Assembly: GCF_008642375.1 (NCBI RefSeq)
Contig: NZ_CP029194.1
Location: 4,588,001-4,652,000 of the forward strand
Length of the DNA: 64,000 nt
From: Streptomyces venezuelae
GTDB lineage: Bacteria > Actinomycetota > Actinomycetes > Streptomycetales > Streptomycetaceae
Direction: 5' to 3'
In this document: positions 51,116-58,724 of the stretch, piece by piece
How positions within the stretch are numbered: position 1 is the first letter of the stretch
Layout: each line of letters begins with the position of its first letter
Notes under the pieces: model-generated
What the model was told of the DNA's origin: nothing
Seen by the model: only the letters and a program-made list of their open reading frames with translations
Databases searched by the model: none
Made by a program: the position numbers and the translations under genes

Positions 51116-53004
51116 GCGGGGGCACATCCGCCTCGGGGGACCGGTCCGTCGCGGCCGGCGGGGACGTCGGGTGGGTGCACACCGGAGACCGGGTGACCGC
51201 GCTGCCGCCGGAGGCCCTCGGGCCGGTGGTCTGCCCGCCCGGACTCGTCAGCGTGCCCCGCAAGGCCGCCCACTTCGTGGGGCGCGGCCAGGAGGGCGAG
51301 CTGCTCGACCGGGAGGCCGAGACCGTCGTGATCTGCGGCCTCGGCGGGGTGGGCAAGTCCTCGCTCGCCGCCCGCTGGGCCCTCCGGCAGGCGGCGCACC
51401 GCGACCCGGTCTGGTGGATCACCGCCGAGAGCCGGGCCGACGTGGACGCCGGCCTCGCGGCCCTCGCCGTCGCGATGCAGCCCGCGCTGATCGACGTACT
51501 CCCGCAGGAGGCCCTGCGTGAGCGGGCGTTGCAGTGGCTGTCGGCGCACGACGGCTGGCTGGTCGTCCTCGACAACGTCACCGATCCGGCTGATGTGGAG
51601 GGCCTGTTGGCCCGGACCGGCGGCCGGGGGAGGATCGTCGTGACGAGCCGGACGACGGACGCCTGGTACGGGATCGGTCGGGTGCTCACGCTGCCCGTCC
51701 TGCCGGCCGCCGACGCCGTCGAGATGTTCACCCGGGTCGCCACCCACTCAGGACCCCGCGACACGACCGGTGCCGATGTGCTGTGCGCCGCACTCGGGCA
51801 GCTGCCGCTGGCCGTCGAGATCGCCGCCGCGTACTGCGGCCGCACGGCCACGCCCCCGCTCGCGTACCTGACGGAGCTGGGCCGCAGCGGCTGGCCGGGG
51901 AACGCCGAGGACGCCGTCGCCCGGACGCTGCGCGTCACGCTCGACCGGCTCGCCGCCTCCGACCCGTACGCGGGAGCTGTTTTGAGGCTGCTCGCCTGGT
52001 TCGGGCCGGACCTGATTCCGCCGCTGCTGCTGCCACCGCTGCCCGGGATGCGCCAGGCCCTCGGGGAGCTGGCCGCGCACAGCATGGTCACGCTCCACGA
52101 GGACGGGTCGGTCTCGGTGCACCGGCTGGTGCAGGCGGCCGTGCGGAGGGCGGATCCGGAGGATCCGCATCGGGAGCCGGACCTGATCGAGGGGGCGCGG
52201 GGGGCTGCGGAGGCGGCGCTCGTGGAGGCCATGCCGCCCGGAGGCGCCGCAGATCCGGCCCACTGGGAGACGTGGCGTGGGCTGATGCCGCACATCGAGG
52301 CGTATCTGCGGTACGCCGATCCGGCGGAGGACAGCGAGCGGTGGGTCAGGGCGTTGGTCTCGGTCGGCGCGTATGTCGCGATCAGTGGGTTGCCAGAGGC
52401 TGGGGTCGGCGTGACCGAGCGGGTGTTGTCAGGCGCCGAGCGGTATTACGGGCCGGGGCATCCGTACACCCTCGGGGTGCGCGCCATGCTTCTCGGCATG
52501 GTGAGAGGCTCGGATGGGGCGGTCGAGCAGGCGGCCGCGGTGGTGCGTGACATGACCGAGGCGCTCGGGGACGATGACAAATCCACGATCCTGGCTCGGA
52601 GGGGCCTCGCGCTGGCCTGCAGGAGGGCCGGGCGGGTCGACGAGGCGATCGCGCTACTGGAGGGTGTGGTGGCGGACCTGACGCGTATCGCGGGCGCGGA
52701 CAGCCGGGAGACCTTGGGGGCGTTGGCCGACCTCTCCAGTATCTATGGGGTTGCGGACCGGCTCTCCGAGGCCATCGCGTTGTGCTCGCGCGCGGCGGCA
52801 GGGCTGTCAGCCCTCCTCGGCGGGGGCAGTGTGGACGCCCTGGAGGCGCGGGTCTACCTGGCCGACCTGCGCGGGCGTGCCGGGGCGACGAACCAGGCCC
52901 TGGCCGATTTCCGCGGCCTGCTGCCCGACTGTGTACGGGTTCTCGGCGAGGGCCACCCGATCACGGTTCACGTGACGGCGGTCCTCACAAAGCTCTCCCC
53001 GTGA
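51112..53004 (+). CDS. NB-ARC/TPR NLR-like protein with N-terminal signalling motif, second copy
   Basis: 630 aa, GTG start overlapping the membrane-protein stop (GTGA). The motif is at residues ~7-26: SASGDRSVAAGGDVGWV then HTGD. NB-ARC: ICGLGGVGKSSLAARWA, WLVVLDNVTDP, GRIVVTSRTTD, LGQLPLAVEIAAAYC, and winged helix LGELAAHSMVTLHEDGSVSVHRLVQAA. Eight or so TPR-like helix pairs follow (RRGLALACRRAGRVDEAIALLEG, ADSRETLGALADLSSIYG in blocks). Similar to the first copy across the ATPase but diverged in the TPR half, as expected if each senses a different trigger. Confidence 0.88.
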   Translation: MSGGTSASGDRSVAAGGDVGWVHTGDRVTALPPEALGPVVCPPGLVSVPRKAAHFVGRGQEGELLDREAETVVICGLGGVGKSSLAARWALRQAAHRDPVWWITAESRADVDAGLAALAVAMQPALIDVLPQEALRERALQWLSAHDGWLVVLDNVTDPADVEGLLARTGGRGRIVVTSRTTDAWYGIGRVLTLPVLPAADAVEMFTRVATHSGPRDTTGADVLCAALGQLPLAVEIAAAYCGRTATPPLAYLTELGRSGWPGNAEDAVARTLRVTLDRLAASDPYAGAVLRLLAWFGPDLIPPLLLPPLPGMRQALGELAAHSMVTLHEDGSVSVHRLVQAAVRRADPEDPHREPDLIEGARGAAEAALVEAMPPGGAADPAHWETWRGLMPHIEAYLRYADPAEDSERWVRALVSVGAYVAISGLPEAGVGVTERVLSGAERYYGPGHPYTLGVRAMLLGMVRGSDGAVEQAAAVVRDMTEALGDDDKSTILARRGLALACRRAGRVDEAIALLEGVVADLTRIAGADSRETLGALADLSSIYGVADRLSEAIALCSRAAAGLSALLGGGSVDALEARVYLADLRGRAGATNQALADFRGLLPDCVRVLGEGHPITVHVTAVLTKLSP

Positions 53005-53065
53005 TCACCCACTGAGCACCCCATCTCACGATGTGATATCCCCCCGGCGTTTCCATGTCCCTCGT

Positions 53066-53071
53066 TAGACT
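53066..53071 (+). promoter_or_regulatory. probable -10 box of the ask-asd operon
   Basis: TAGACT preceded by T, 48 bases before the ask start. Matches the TAnnnT consensus; the -35 is not distinct. Confidence 0.4.
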
Positions 53072-53119
53072 GAGCCGATCGCAGCGCCGGCTGCGGCACA
53101 CACTGAGCGAGGAGCGCAC

Positions 53120-54391
53120 GTGGGCCTTGTCGTGCAGAAGTACGGAGGCTCCTCCGTTGCCGATGCCGAAGGCATCAAGCGCGTCGCCAAGCGGATCGTG
53201 GACACCAAGAAGGACGGCCATCAGGTCGTCGTCGTGGTTTCCGCGATGGGCGACACGACGGACGAGCTGATCGATCTCGCCGAGCAGGTATCCCCGATCC
53301 CTGCCGGGCGAGAGTTCGACATGCTGCTGACCGCCGGAGAGCGGATCTCCATGGCCCTGCTGGCCATGGCGATCAAAAACCTGGGCCACGAGGCCCAGTC
53401 GTTCACGGGCAGCCAGGCAGGTGTCATCACCGACTCGGTCCACAACAAAGCGCGCATCATCGATGTCACGCCGGGCCGGATCCGTACCGCCCTCGACGAG
53501 GGCAACATCGCCATCGTCGCCGGCTTCCAGGGTGTGTCCCAGGACAAGAAGGACATCACGACCCTGGGTCGTGGCGGTTCCGACACGACCGCCGTGGCGC
53601 TCGCCGCCGCGCTCGACGCCGAGGTCTGCGAGATCTACACCGACGTCGACGGTGTCTTCACGGCCGACCCGCGCGTCGTGAAGAAGGCGAAGAAGATCGA
53701 CTGGATCTCCTTCGAGGACATGCTGGAGCTCGCCGCCTCCGGCTCCAAGGTGCTGCTGCACCGGTGCGTCGAGTACGCGCGCCGCTACAACATCCCGATC
53801 CACGTCCGCTCGTCCTTCTCGGGACTGCAGGGCACGTGGGTCAGCAACGAACCGCAAGGAGCCCAGAAGGTGGAGCAGGCCATCATCTCGGGTGTCGCCC
53901 ACGACACCTCCGAGGCGAAGATCACCGTTGTCGGCGTGCCGGACAAGCCGGGTGAGGCCGCGGCCATCTTCCGCGCCGTCGCGGACGCCGAGATCAACAT
54001 CGACATGATCGTGCAGAACGTGTCCGCCGCTTCCACCGGCCTCACGGACATCTCCTTCACCCTCCCCAAGGCCGAGGGCCGCAAGGCTCTCGAAGAGCTG
54101 GAGAAGGCGAAGAGCGCGATCGGCTTCGACTCGCTCCGCTACGACGACCAGATCGGCAAGATCTCCCTGGTCGGCGCCGGTATGAAGACGAACCCGGGCG
54201 TCACCGCGGACTTCTTCAAGGCGCTCTCCGACGCGGGCGTGAACATCGAGCTCATCTCGACCTCCGAGATCCGCATCTCGGTCGTCACCCGCGCCGACGA
54301 CGTCAACGAGGCCGTGCGCGCCGTCCACACCGCCTTCGGTCTGGACAGCGACTCGGACGAGGCCGTCGTCTATGGAGGCACCGGCCGATGA
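53120..54391 (+). CDS. ask: aspartate kinase
   Basis: 423 aa, GTG start with GAGGAG. The kinase domain begins GLVVQKYGGSSVADAEGIKRVAKRI and contains VVVVSAMGDTTDELIDLAEQ, DMLLTAGERISMALLAMAI and TTLGRGGSDTTAVALAAAL. Two ACT domains at the C-terminus (ITVVGVPDKPGEAAAIFRAV; ISLVGAGMKTNPGVTADFFKAL) give allosteric control by Lys and Thr. It phosphorylates aspartate, the first step toward Lys, Thr, Met and Ile. An internal start for a beta subunit may exist, as in other actinomycete ask genes (candidate GTG near 53870). Overlaps asd by four bases. Confidence 0.97.
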   Translation: MGLVVQKYGGSSVADAEGIKRVAKRIVDTKKDGHQVVVVVSAMGDTTDELIDLAEQVSPIPAGREFDMLLTAGERISMALLAMAIKNLGHEAQSFTGSQAGVITDSVHNKARIIDVTPGRIRTALDEGNIAIVAGFQGVSQDKKDITTLGRGGSDTTAVALAAALDAEVCEIYTDVDGVFTADPRVVKKAKKIDWISFEDMLELAASGSKVLLHRCVEYARRYNIPIHVRSSFSGLQGTWVSNEPQGAQKVEQAIISGVAHDTSEAKITVVGVPDKPGEAAAIFRAVADAEINIDMIVQNVSAASTGLTDISFTLPKAEGRKALEELEKAKSAIGFDSLRYDDQIGKISLVGAGMKTNPGVTADFFKALSDAGVNIELISTSEIRISVVTRADDVNEAVRAVHTAFGLDSDSDEAVVYGGTGR

Positions 54392-55455
54392 CGCCGAAGC
54401 CGACGCTCGCGGTCGTCGGTGCGACCGGAGCCGTCGGCTCGGTGATGCTCCAGATGCTCACGCACCACGCGGACGTCTGGGGCGAGATTCGCCTGCTCGA
54501 CACCCCGGGGGCGGCCGGCTCCAAGGCCGCCGTCCGCGGGGTGGAGTGCGAGGTCCTCGCGCTCGACGAGGACTCCGAGGAGTCGCTGGACGGCGTCGAC
54601 CTGGCGCTCTTCCTCGTGCCCGAGGAGGTGGCCGCCCGGTGGGCGCCCGTCGCCGTCGCCAAGGGAGCGGTCGTCGTGGACACCTCCGCGGCCTTCCGGG
54701 GCGACCCGGACGTGCCGCTCGTCGTCCCCGAGGTCAACGCGCACGCGGCGCGTGTGCGCCCCCGGGGCATCGTCGCGAGCCCCGGCTGCACCACGCTCGC
54801 GCTGATCGCCGCCGTGGGCGCCCTGCACGCCGAGTTCGGGGTCGCCGAGCTGGTCGTCACCGCCCAGCAGGCGGCGAGCGGCGCCGGTGCCGGGCAGGCG
54901 GGCGTCGACGCGCTCCGCGCGCAGATCGGCCTGGTGGCCGGCGGCGGCGAGCTCGGTACGCAGCCCGGCGACGTCCGCCGGGCCGTCGGCGAGAACGCCG
55001 GACCGTTCCCCGGGCCTCTCGCGCTCAACGTCCTGCCCTGGTCCGGCACGGCCGGCGAGGACGGCGCCTCCTCGGAGGAGGAGCGCGTCCGGGACGAGAC
55101 CCGCAGGATCCTCGGGCTGCCGGGGCTGCGGATCGCCGCGACCTGTCTGCGCGTCCCCGTCGTGAGCGGCCACTCCGTCTCCGTCCACGCGCGTTTCGAA
55201 CACCCCGTCACGGTCGGGCGCGCGCACGAGGTCCTGGCGACCTCGCCGGGGGTCGTGCTGTACGACGATCCCGCGGCGGGCGGCTTCCCCACCCCGGCCG
55301 ACGTCGTCGGCACCGATCCCGCGTGGGTCGGGCGGGTGCGGCGGTCGATGGACGACGAGCGCGCCCTCGACTTCTTCGTCTGCGCCGACAACCTCCGCAA
55401 GGGCGCCGCGCTCAACGCACTGCAGATCGCGGAATCGGTTGTCACGGATTTGTAG
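54388..55455 (+). CDS. asd: aspartate-semialdehyde dehydrogenase
   Basis: 355 aa, ATGA overlap with ask. Rossmann start LAVVGATGAVGSVMLQML, the catalytic Cys in GIVASPGCTTLALIAAVGAL, and the substrate Arg/His loop RIAATCLRVPVVSGHSVSVH. NADPH-dependent reduction of aspartyl phosphate to the semialdehyde. The middle helix region is somewhat longer than usual (SGAGAGQAGVDALRAQIGL). Core biosynthetic operon. Confidence 0.95.
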   Translation: MTPKPTLAVVGATGAVGSVMLQMLTHHADVWGEIRLLDTPGAAGSKAAVRGVECEVLALDEDSEESLDGVDLALFLVPEEVAARWAPVAVAKGAVVVDTSAAFRGDPDVPLVVPEVNAHAARVRPRGIVASPGCTTLALIAAVGALHAEFGVAELVVTAQQAASGAGAGQAGVDALRAQIGLVAGGGELGTQPGDVRRAVGENAGPFPGPLALNVLPWSGTAGEDGASSEEERVRDETRRILGLPGLRIAATCLRVPVVSGHSVSVHARFEHPVTVGRAHEVLATSPGVVLYDDPAAGGFPTPADVVGTDPAWVGRVRRSMDDERALDFFVCADNLRKGAALNALQIAESVVTDL

Positions 55456-55719
55456 GATCTGTGAAGGCGCTGTGAGCAAAAAGGCGTCAGATATCTCTTG
55501 AACTGCGGTGATTCCGTGTTCGACGATGCTCTTCCCCCGCGTTGCAACCACGAGTTGGGCGGGGCGCGTCTCTGCGTTCACTCACCATCGTGTGGCGCGG
55601 AGCACGCTGCGAAAGCGGGGCATCGGGGGAGAACGGTTACGCATGAGGACAAACGGGTCACCGTCGATTTCGGTGGCGAACGCGTACAACCCTGGCGGGG
55701 GGAGGCGTGTCCAACAGGC

Positions 55720-56448
55720 GTGGCAGAGGTACTCGACATCGCGACCATCGCTCCGCTGCGCGGCGCGGGCACAGCGGTGCTCCCCGTGCGGAGCGCCGCC
55801 GTCATCCCCGTACGCGGCTCCGCGGTCCGTCCGTTCGGACGTCCGCGCGGGCTCGGCGGGATGCCGGTGATCGCCCCCGTGCCCACGGGATCCCGCATGA
55901 GAGCGGTGGACGGCATCCCGTCTCCCCGCACGAGCGCTGAAGGGGACATGGCCGCCGGCACCACCGTCGACCACCTGACCGAGACCTACCGTGCCCACTA
56001 CCGGTCGCTGCTCGGCCTCGCGGCGCTCCTCCTCGACGACACGGCCTCCTGCGAGGACGTCGTCCAGGAGGCGTTCATCCGCGTCCACTCGGCCCGCAAG
56101 CGCGTCCGCGAGCCCGAGAAGACGCTCGCCTATCTGCGCCAGACCGTCGTGAACCTCTCCCGGTCCGCGCTGCGCCGCCGCATCCTCGGCCTCAAGCTGC
56201 TGTCCAAGCCGATGCCGGACATGGCCAGCGCGGAGGAGGGGGCGTACGACCAGCTGGAGCGGGACGACCTCATCAAGGCGATGAAGGGCCTGCAGCGGCG
56301 GCAGCGCGAGGTGCTCGTGCTGCGCTACTTCGCCGACATGACGGAGGCCCAGGTCGCCGAGACGCTCGGGATATCGCTGGGATCGGTGAAGGCGTACGGT
56401 TCGCGGGGCATCGCGGCGCTGCGCGTCGCGATGGAGGCGAACGCATGA
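55720..56448 (+). CDS. SigE-family RNA polymerase sigma factor
   Basis: About 242 aa from GTG 55720. The upstream extension of the frame to 55498 looks non-coding; the true start may be a little up- or downstream. Region 2 is TYRAHYRSLLGLAALLLDDTASCEDVVQEAFIRVH in consecutive blocks; region 4 is LQRRQREVLVLRYFADMTEAQVAETLGISLGSVKAYGSRG read likewise. An unusual ~75-residue N-terminal extension rich in Ala, Val and Arg precedes region 2. ECF-type sigma factor. The next gene overlaps by four bases and encodes a membrane protein that may be its anti-sigma factor. Confidence 0.85.
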   Translation: MAEVLDIATIAPLRGAGTAVLPVRSAAVIPVRGSAVRPFGRPRGLGGMPVIAPVPTGSRMRAVDGIPSPRTSAEGDMAAGTTVDHLTETYRAHYRSLLGLAALLLDDTASCEDVVQEAFIRVHSARKRVREPEKTLAYLRQTVVNLSRSALRRRILGLKLLSKPMPDMASAEEGAYDQLERDDLIKAMKGLQRRQREVLVLRYFADMTEAQVAETLGISLGSVKAYGSRGIAALRVAMEANA

Positions 56449-57794
56449 GCCACGAGAAGGACGAGCCCGGTGCCGAGCGCGATGCCCGCGACGCCGAGCG
56501 CGATGCCCGTGCCGAGCGCGATGCCCGCGACGCCCGTGATGAACGTGACGATCTGAGTGGACGACGGATGCTGAACATCGAGCCCGATCCCGAGCCTGAT
56601 TCGGAGCCCGATGCTGAGTCCGGCGCGCAGTCCGGCGCGAACTCCGACGCGCAGTCCGGCGCGGAGTCCGGCCCACGGGCGGGCGCGGATGCCGACGGCG
56701 ACCTCGGTGACGAGCTCGCGCTGCGGCGGCTGCTCCACGGCGCGGTCGCGGGCCTGGAGCCCACCGCCGGCTCGCTTGACCACCTGCGCCGTGCCGTGCC
56801 CGCGCGGCGCGCCCGCAAGCGGCAGGCCGTCGTCGGCGCCGCCGCTGCCGCCGTCCTCATCGGGACGGCCGTGCCGGCCTTCGTCCACGTCGCGAGCTCG
56901 GGCGGGATCACCGCCGCCAACCCCGTGAACGCGGGCCACGGCCAGGACGCCCAGGGCGGCACCGGAGCCGAGACGGGCATCGAGGGCGGGAAGACCTCCC
57001 AGTCCCCGGCGTCCCATGTGTCCCCCAGCCAGGGCGCGGTCGACGGGGCCACGGGCAAGCCGCAGCAGACCGCGAGCGGCACGGGCACCACGGGACCGCA
57101 GGCCACGCTGAACCCGGTGCCCGGCGACTCGCCGAAGTGCGAGCCCGGTCAGCTCGGAGTCAGCTCGACCCAGACGAGCGGCCCCGACGGGTCGGGGAGC
57201 GTGTACGGCACGTTCCGCGTCGCCAACGTCTCCGGGGAGAGCTGCGTCGTCGACGGCAGCGGCATCGTCAGCTTCGAGGCCAGGGGCGCCGCCGACCCGG
57301 GCCGGATCTCGGTCGTCCGGCACACCGCCGGGGACGGCAGCGGGCTGCCCGATCCCGCGCAGGAGGCCACCGTGCTCCTCCTGAAGCCCAGCGGCTCCTA
57401 CGAGGTGCGGTTCGCCTGGCTGCCGAGCGAGACCTGCCCGACGACCGGGGGCACCCCGACGGCGGAGCCGACCCCGACGGCGCCGACGACCCAGCCGACC
57501 CCGACCGAGCCGCCGCCGACGGTCCCGCCGACGACCCCTCCGCCGACGACGACGCCCCCGACGACGGAACCGGCCACCCAGGACCCCGGTGGGGGGACGG
57601 GCGGCACGGACACCGGAACCGGTACGGAAGCGGAGGGCGGCGCCGCGCCGCAGATGCTCCGGGCGGACGGGCCGGCGGAAGGCAGCGTCTCGGTCAGCCA
57701 CACGGCGGAGCCGGGCGGCCCCGTCGCCGTGGCGACCGTCCCGAACGCCTGCGCGGGCACGATCTACCGCACCGGCATCCTCGCCGGCCCCTGA
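56445..57794 (+). CDS. membrane protein, candidate anti-sigma factor
   Basis: 449 aa. The N-terminal ~85 residues are strongly charged repeats of Asp, Arg, Glu and Ala (ERDARDAERDARAERDARD) followed by EPDPEPDSEPDAESGAQSG repeats. Residues ~88-125 are helical (LGDELALRRLLHGAVAGLEP; SLDHLRRAVPARR) and could hold the sigma factor. One membrane helix at ~128-147 (AVVGAAAAAVLIGTAVPAFV). The extracytoplasmic part has a beta-rich domain with two Cys (GESCVVDGSGIVSFEA, SETCPTTG), a Thr/Pro linker and a tail. No zinc-binding ZAS motif is seen, so the anti-sigma role rests on position and topology. Confidence 0.65.
   Translation: MSHEKDEPGAERDARDAERDARAERDARDARDERDDLSGRRMLNIEPDPEPDSEPDAESGAQSGANSDAQSGAESGPRAGADADGDLGDELALRRLLHGAVAGLEPTAGSLDHLRRAVPARRARKRQAVVGAAAAAVLIGTAVPAFVHVASSGGITAANPVNAGHGQDAQGGTGAETGIEGGKTSQSPASHVSPSQGAVDGATGKPQQTASGTGTTGPQATLNPVPGDSPKCEPGQLGVSSTQTSGPDGSGSVYGTFRVANVSGESCVVDGSGIVSFEARGAADPGRISVVRHTAGDGSGLPDPAQEATVLLLKPSGSYEVRFAWLPSETCPTTGGTPTAEPTPTAPTTQPTPTEPPPTVPPTTPPPTTTPPTTEPATQDPGGGTGGTDTGTGTEAEGGAAPQMLRADGPAEGSVSVSHTAEPGGPVAVATVPNACAGTIYRTGILAGP
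56468..56545 (+). repeat. short in-frame repeats, GCCGAGCGCGATGCCCG type
   Basis: Imperfect tandem copies of GCCGAGCGCGATGCCCG with GCGACGCC spacers encode the charged ERDARDA stretch. Copy number is prone to change. Confidence 0.7.
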
Positions 57795-57819
57795 GCGGAG
57801 CCGGCCCCAAGGATTACGG

Positions 57820-57877
57820 AAGTACGGGAAAGGGCCTGGAAGCCGTCGATCGGCCCTCCAGGCCCTTTCCCGTACTT
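57820..57877. terminator. long bidirectional terminator
   Basis: Perfect 21-base arms, 57820-57840 with 57857-57877, 16-base loop, between convergent genes; the longest stem in the window. Confidence 0.9.
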
Positions 57878-57892
57878 CGTTGCGCCGGCGCG

Positions 57893-58633
57893 CTAGAGGC
57901 CCAGCGCCTCGTCCCGGGAGGCCTCCGCCTCACGGCGCACCAGGCGGAACCACATGAAGAGAACGAAGCCGGCGAAGACGAACCACTCCGCCGTGTAGCC
58001 GAGGTTCTGGAAGGCCTTCACGTCCAGGCTCGTCCCCGCGGCAGCCTCCGCCGGTACCGGAGTGAGACCGGCGGGAGAGTCGGCGAGGGTGATCCAGGCG
58101 TCGTAGACGTCGTCGGTGACCACGTTCACCAGGGCCGCCGCGCTGATCATGCCGAGCTGACCCTCGGGCAGGCCGCCCGCCGCGTGGGCGCCCTTGGTCC
58201 CCGGGTTCTCCGAGGCCTGGAGCGCGCCCACCACCGTGACCTCGCCGGCCGGCGGGGCCGGGGCCTTCCCGCCCGCGGGGAGCCAGCCCCGGACCACCGG
58301 CAGCGACCGGCCGCCGTCCGTCTTCAGCAGCGTCAGGACGTACGAACCGGTCCGGCCGTCCAGCTCGCGCTGCGGGACGAGGAACTGCTCCCCGAAGCGG
58401 CCGCGCGCCTCGGCGGACCGCCCCGACGTCTCCTTGTCGACCGGCAGGAGCGTGGCCAGCGGGGCGGCCTTCAGCGAGCTCGCGGCGGGCCGCTGCTCGG
58501 CCTCCTGATGGGAGTCGACGCGATCCTCGAACTTGCCCAGCTGCCAGGTCCCCATGAACACGCAGAACGGGATCGCCAGCAGGACGAAGACGTTGATCCC
58601 CCACCAGCGGGGCGTTCTCAGGAACCGGTACAC
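57893..58633 (-). CDS. SURF1-family cytochrome oxidase assembly protein
   Basis: 246 aa from GTG 58633, which has TACCGT 6 bases upstream (leaderless) and starts VYRFLRTPRWWGINVFVLLA. A longer frame would begin in a Pro/Gly repeat. SURF1 layout: N-terminal membrane helix with the hallmark FCVFMGTWQLGKFEDR, a ~180-residue outer domain (SYVLTLLKTDGGRSLPVVRGWLP in parts, the V-x-R-G-W motif), and a C-terminal helix (WFVFAGFVLFMWFRLV). It inserts haem into aa3-type oxidase. No oxidase genes neighbour it. Confidence 0.9.
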   Translation of the reverse strand: MYRFLRTPRWWGINVFVLLAIPFCVFMGTWQLGKFEDRVDSHQEAEQRPAASSLKAAPLATLLPVDKETSGRSAEARGRFGEQFLVPQRELDGRTGSYVLTLLKTDGGRSLPVVRGWLPAGGKAPAPPAGEVTVVGALQASENPGTKGAHAAGGLPEGQLGMISAAALVNVVTDDVYDAWITLADSPAGLTPVPAEAAAGTSLDVKAFQNLGYTAEWFVFAGFVLFMWFRLVRREAEASRDEALGL

Positions 58634-58724
58634 ACCCCCACGGTACGCAAGCGGGCGCGCTTCCCCGACGGCCGGGTCCCCGACGGCCGGGTCCACGGCG
58701 GTCGGGTCCCCGGCGGTCGGGTCC

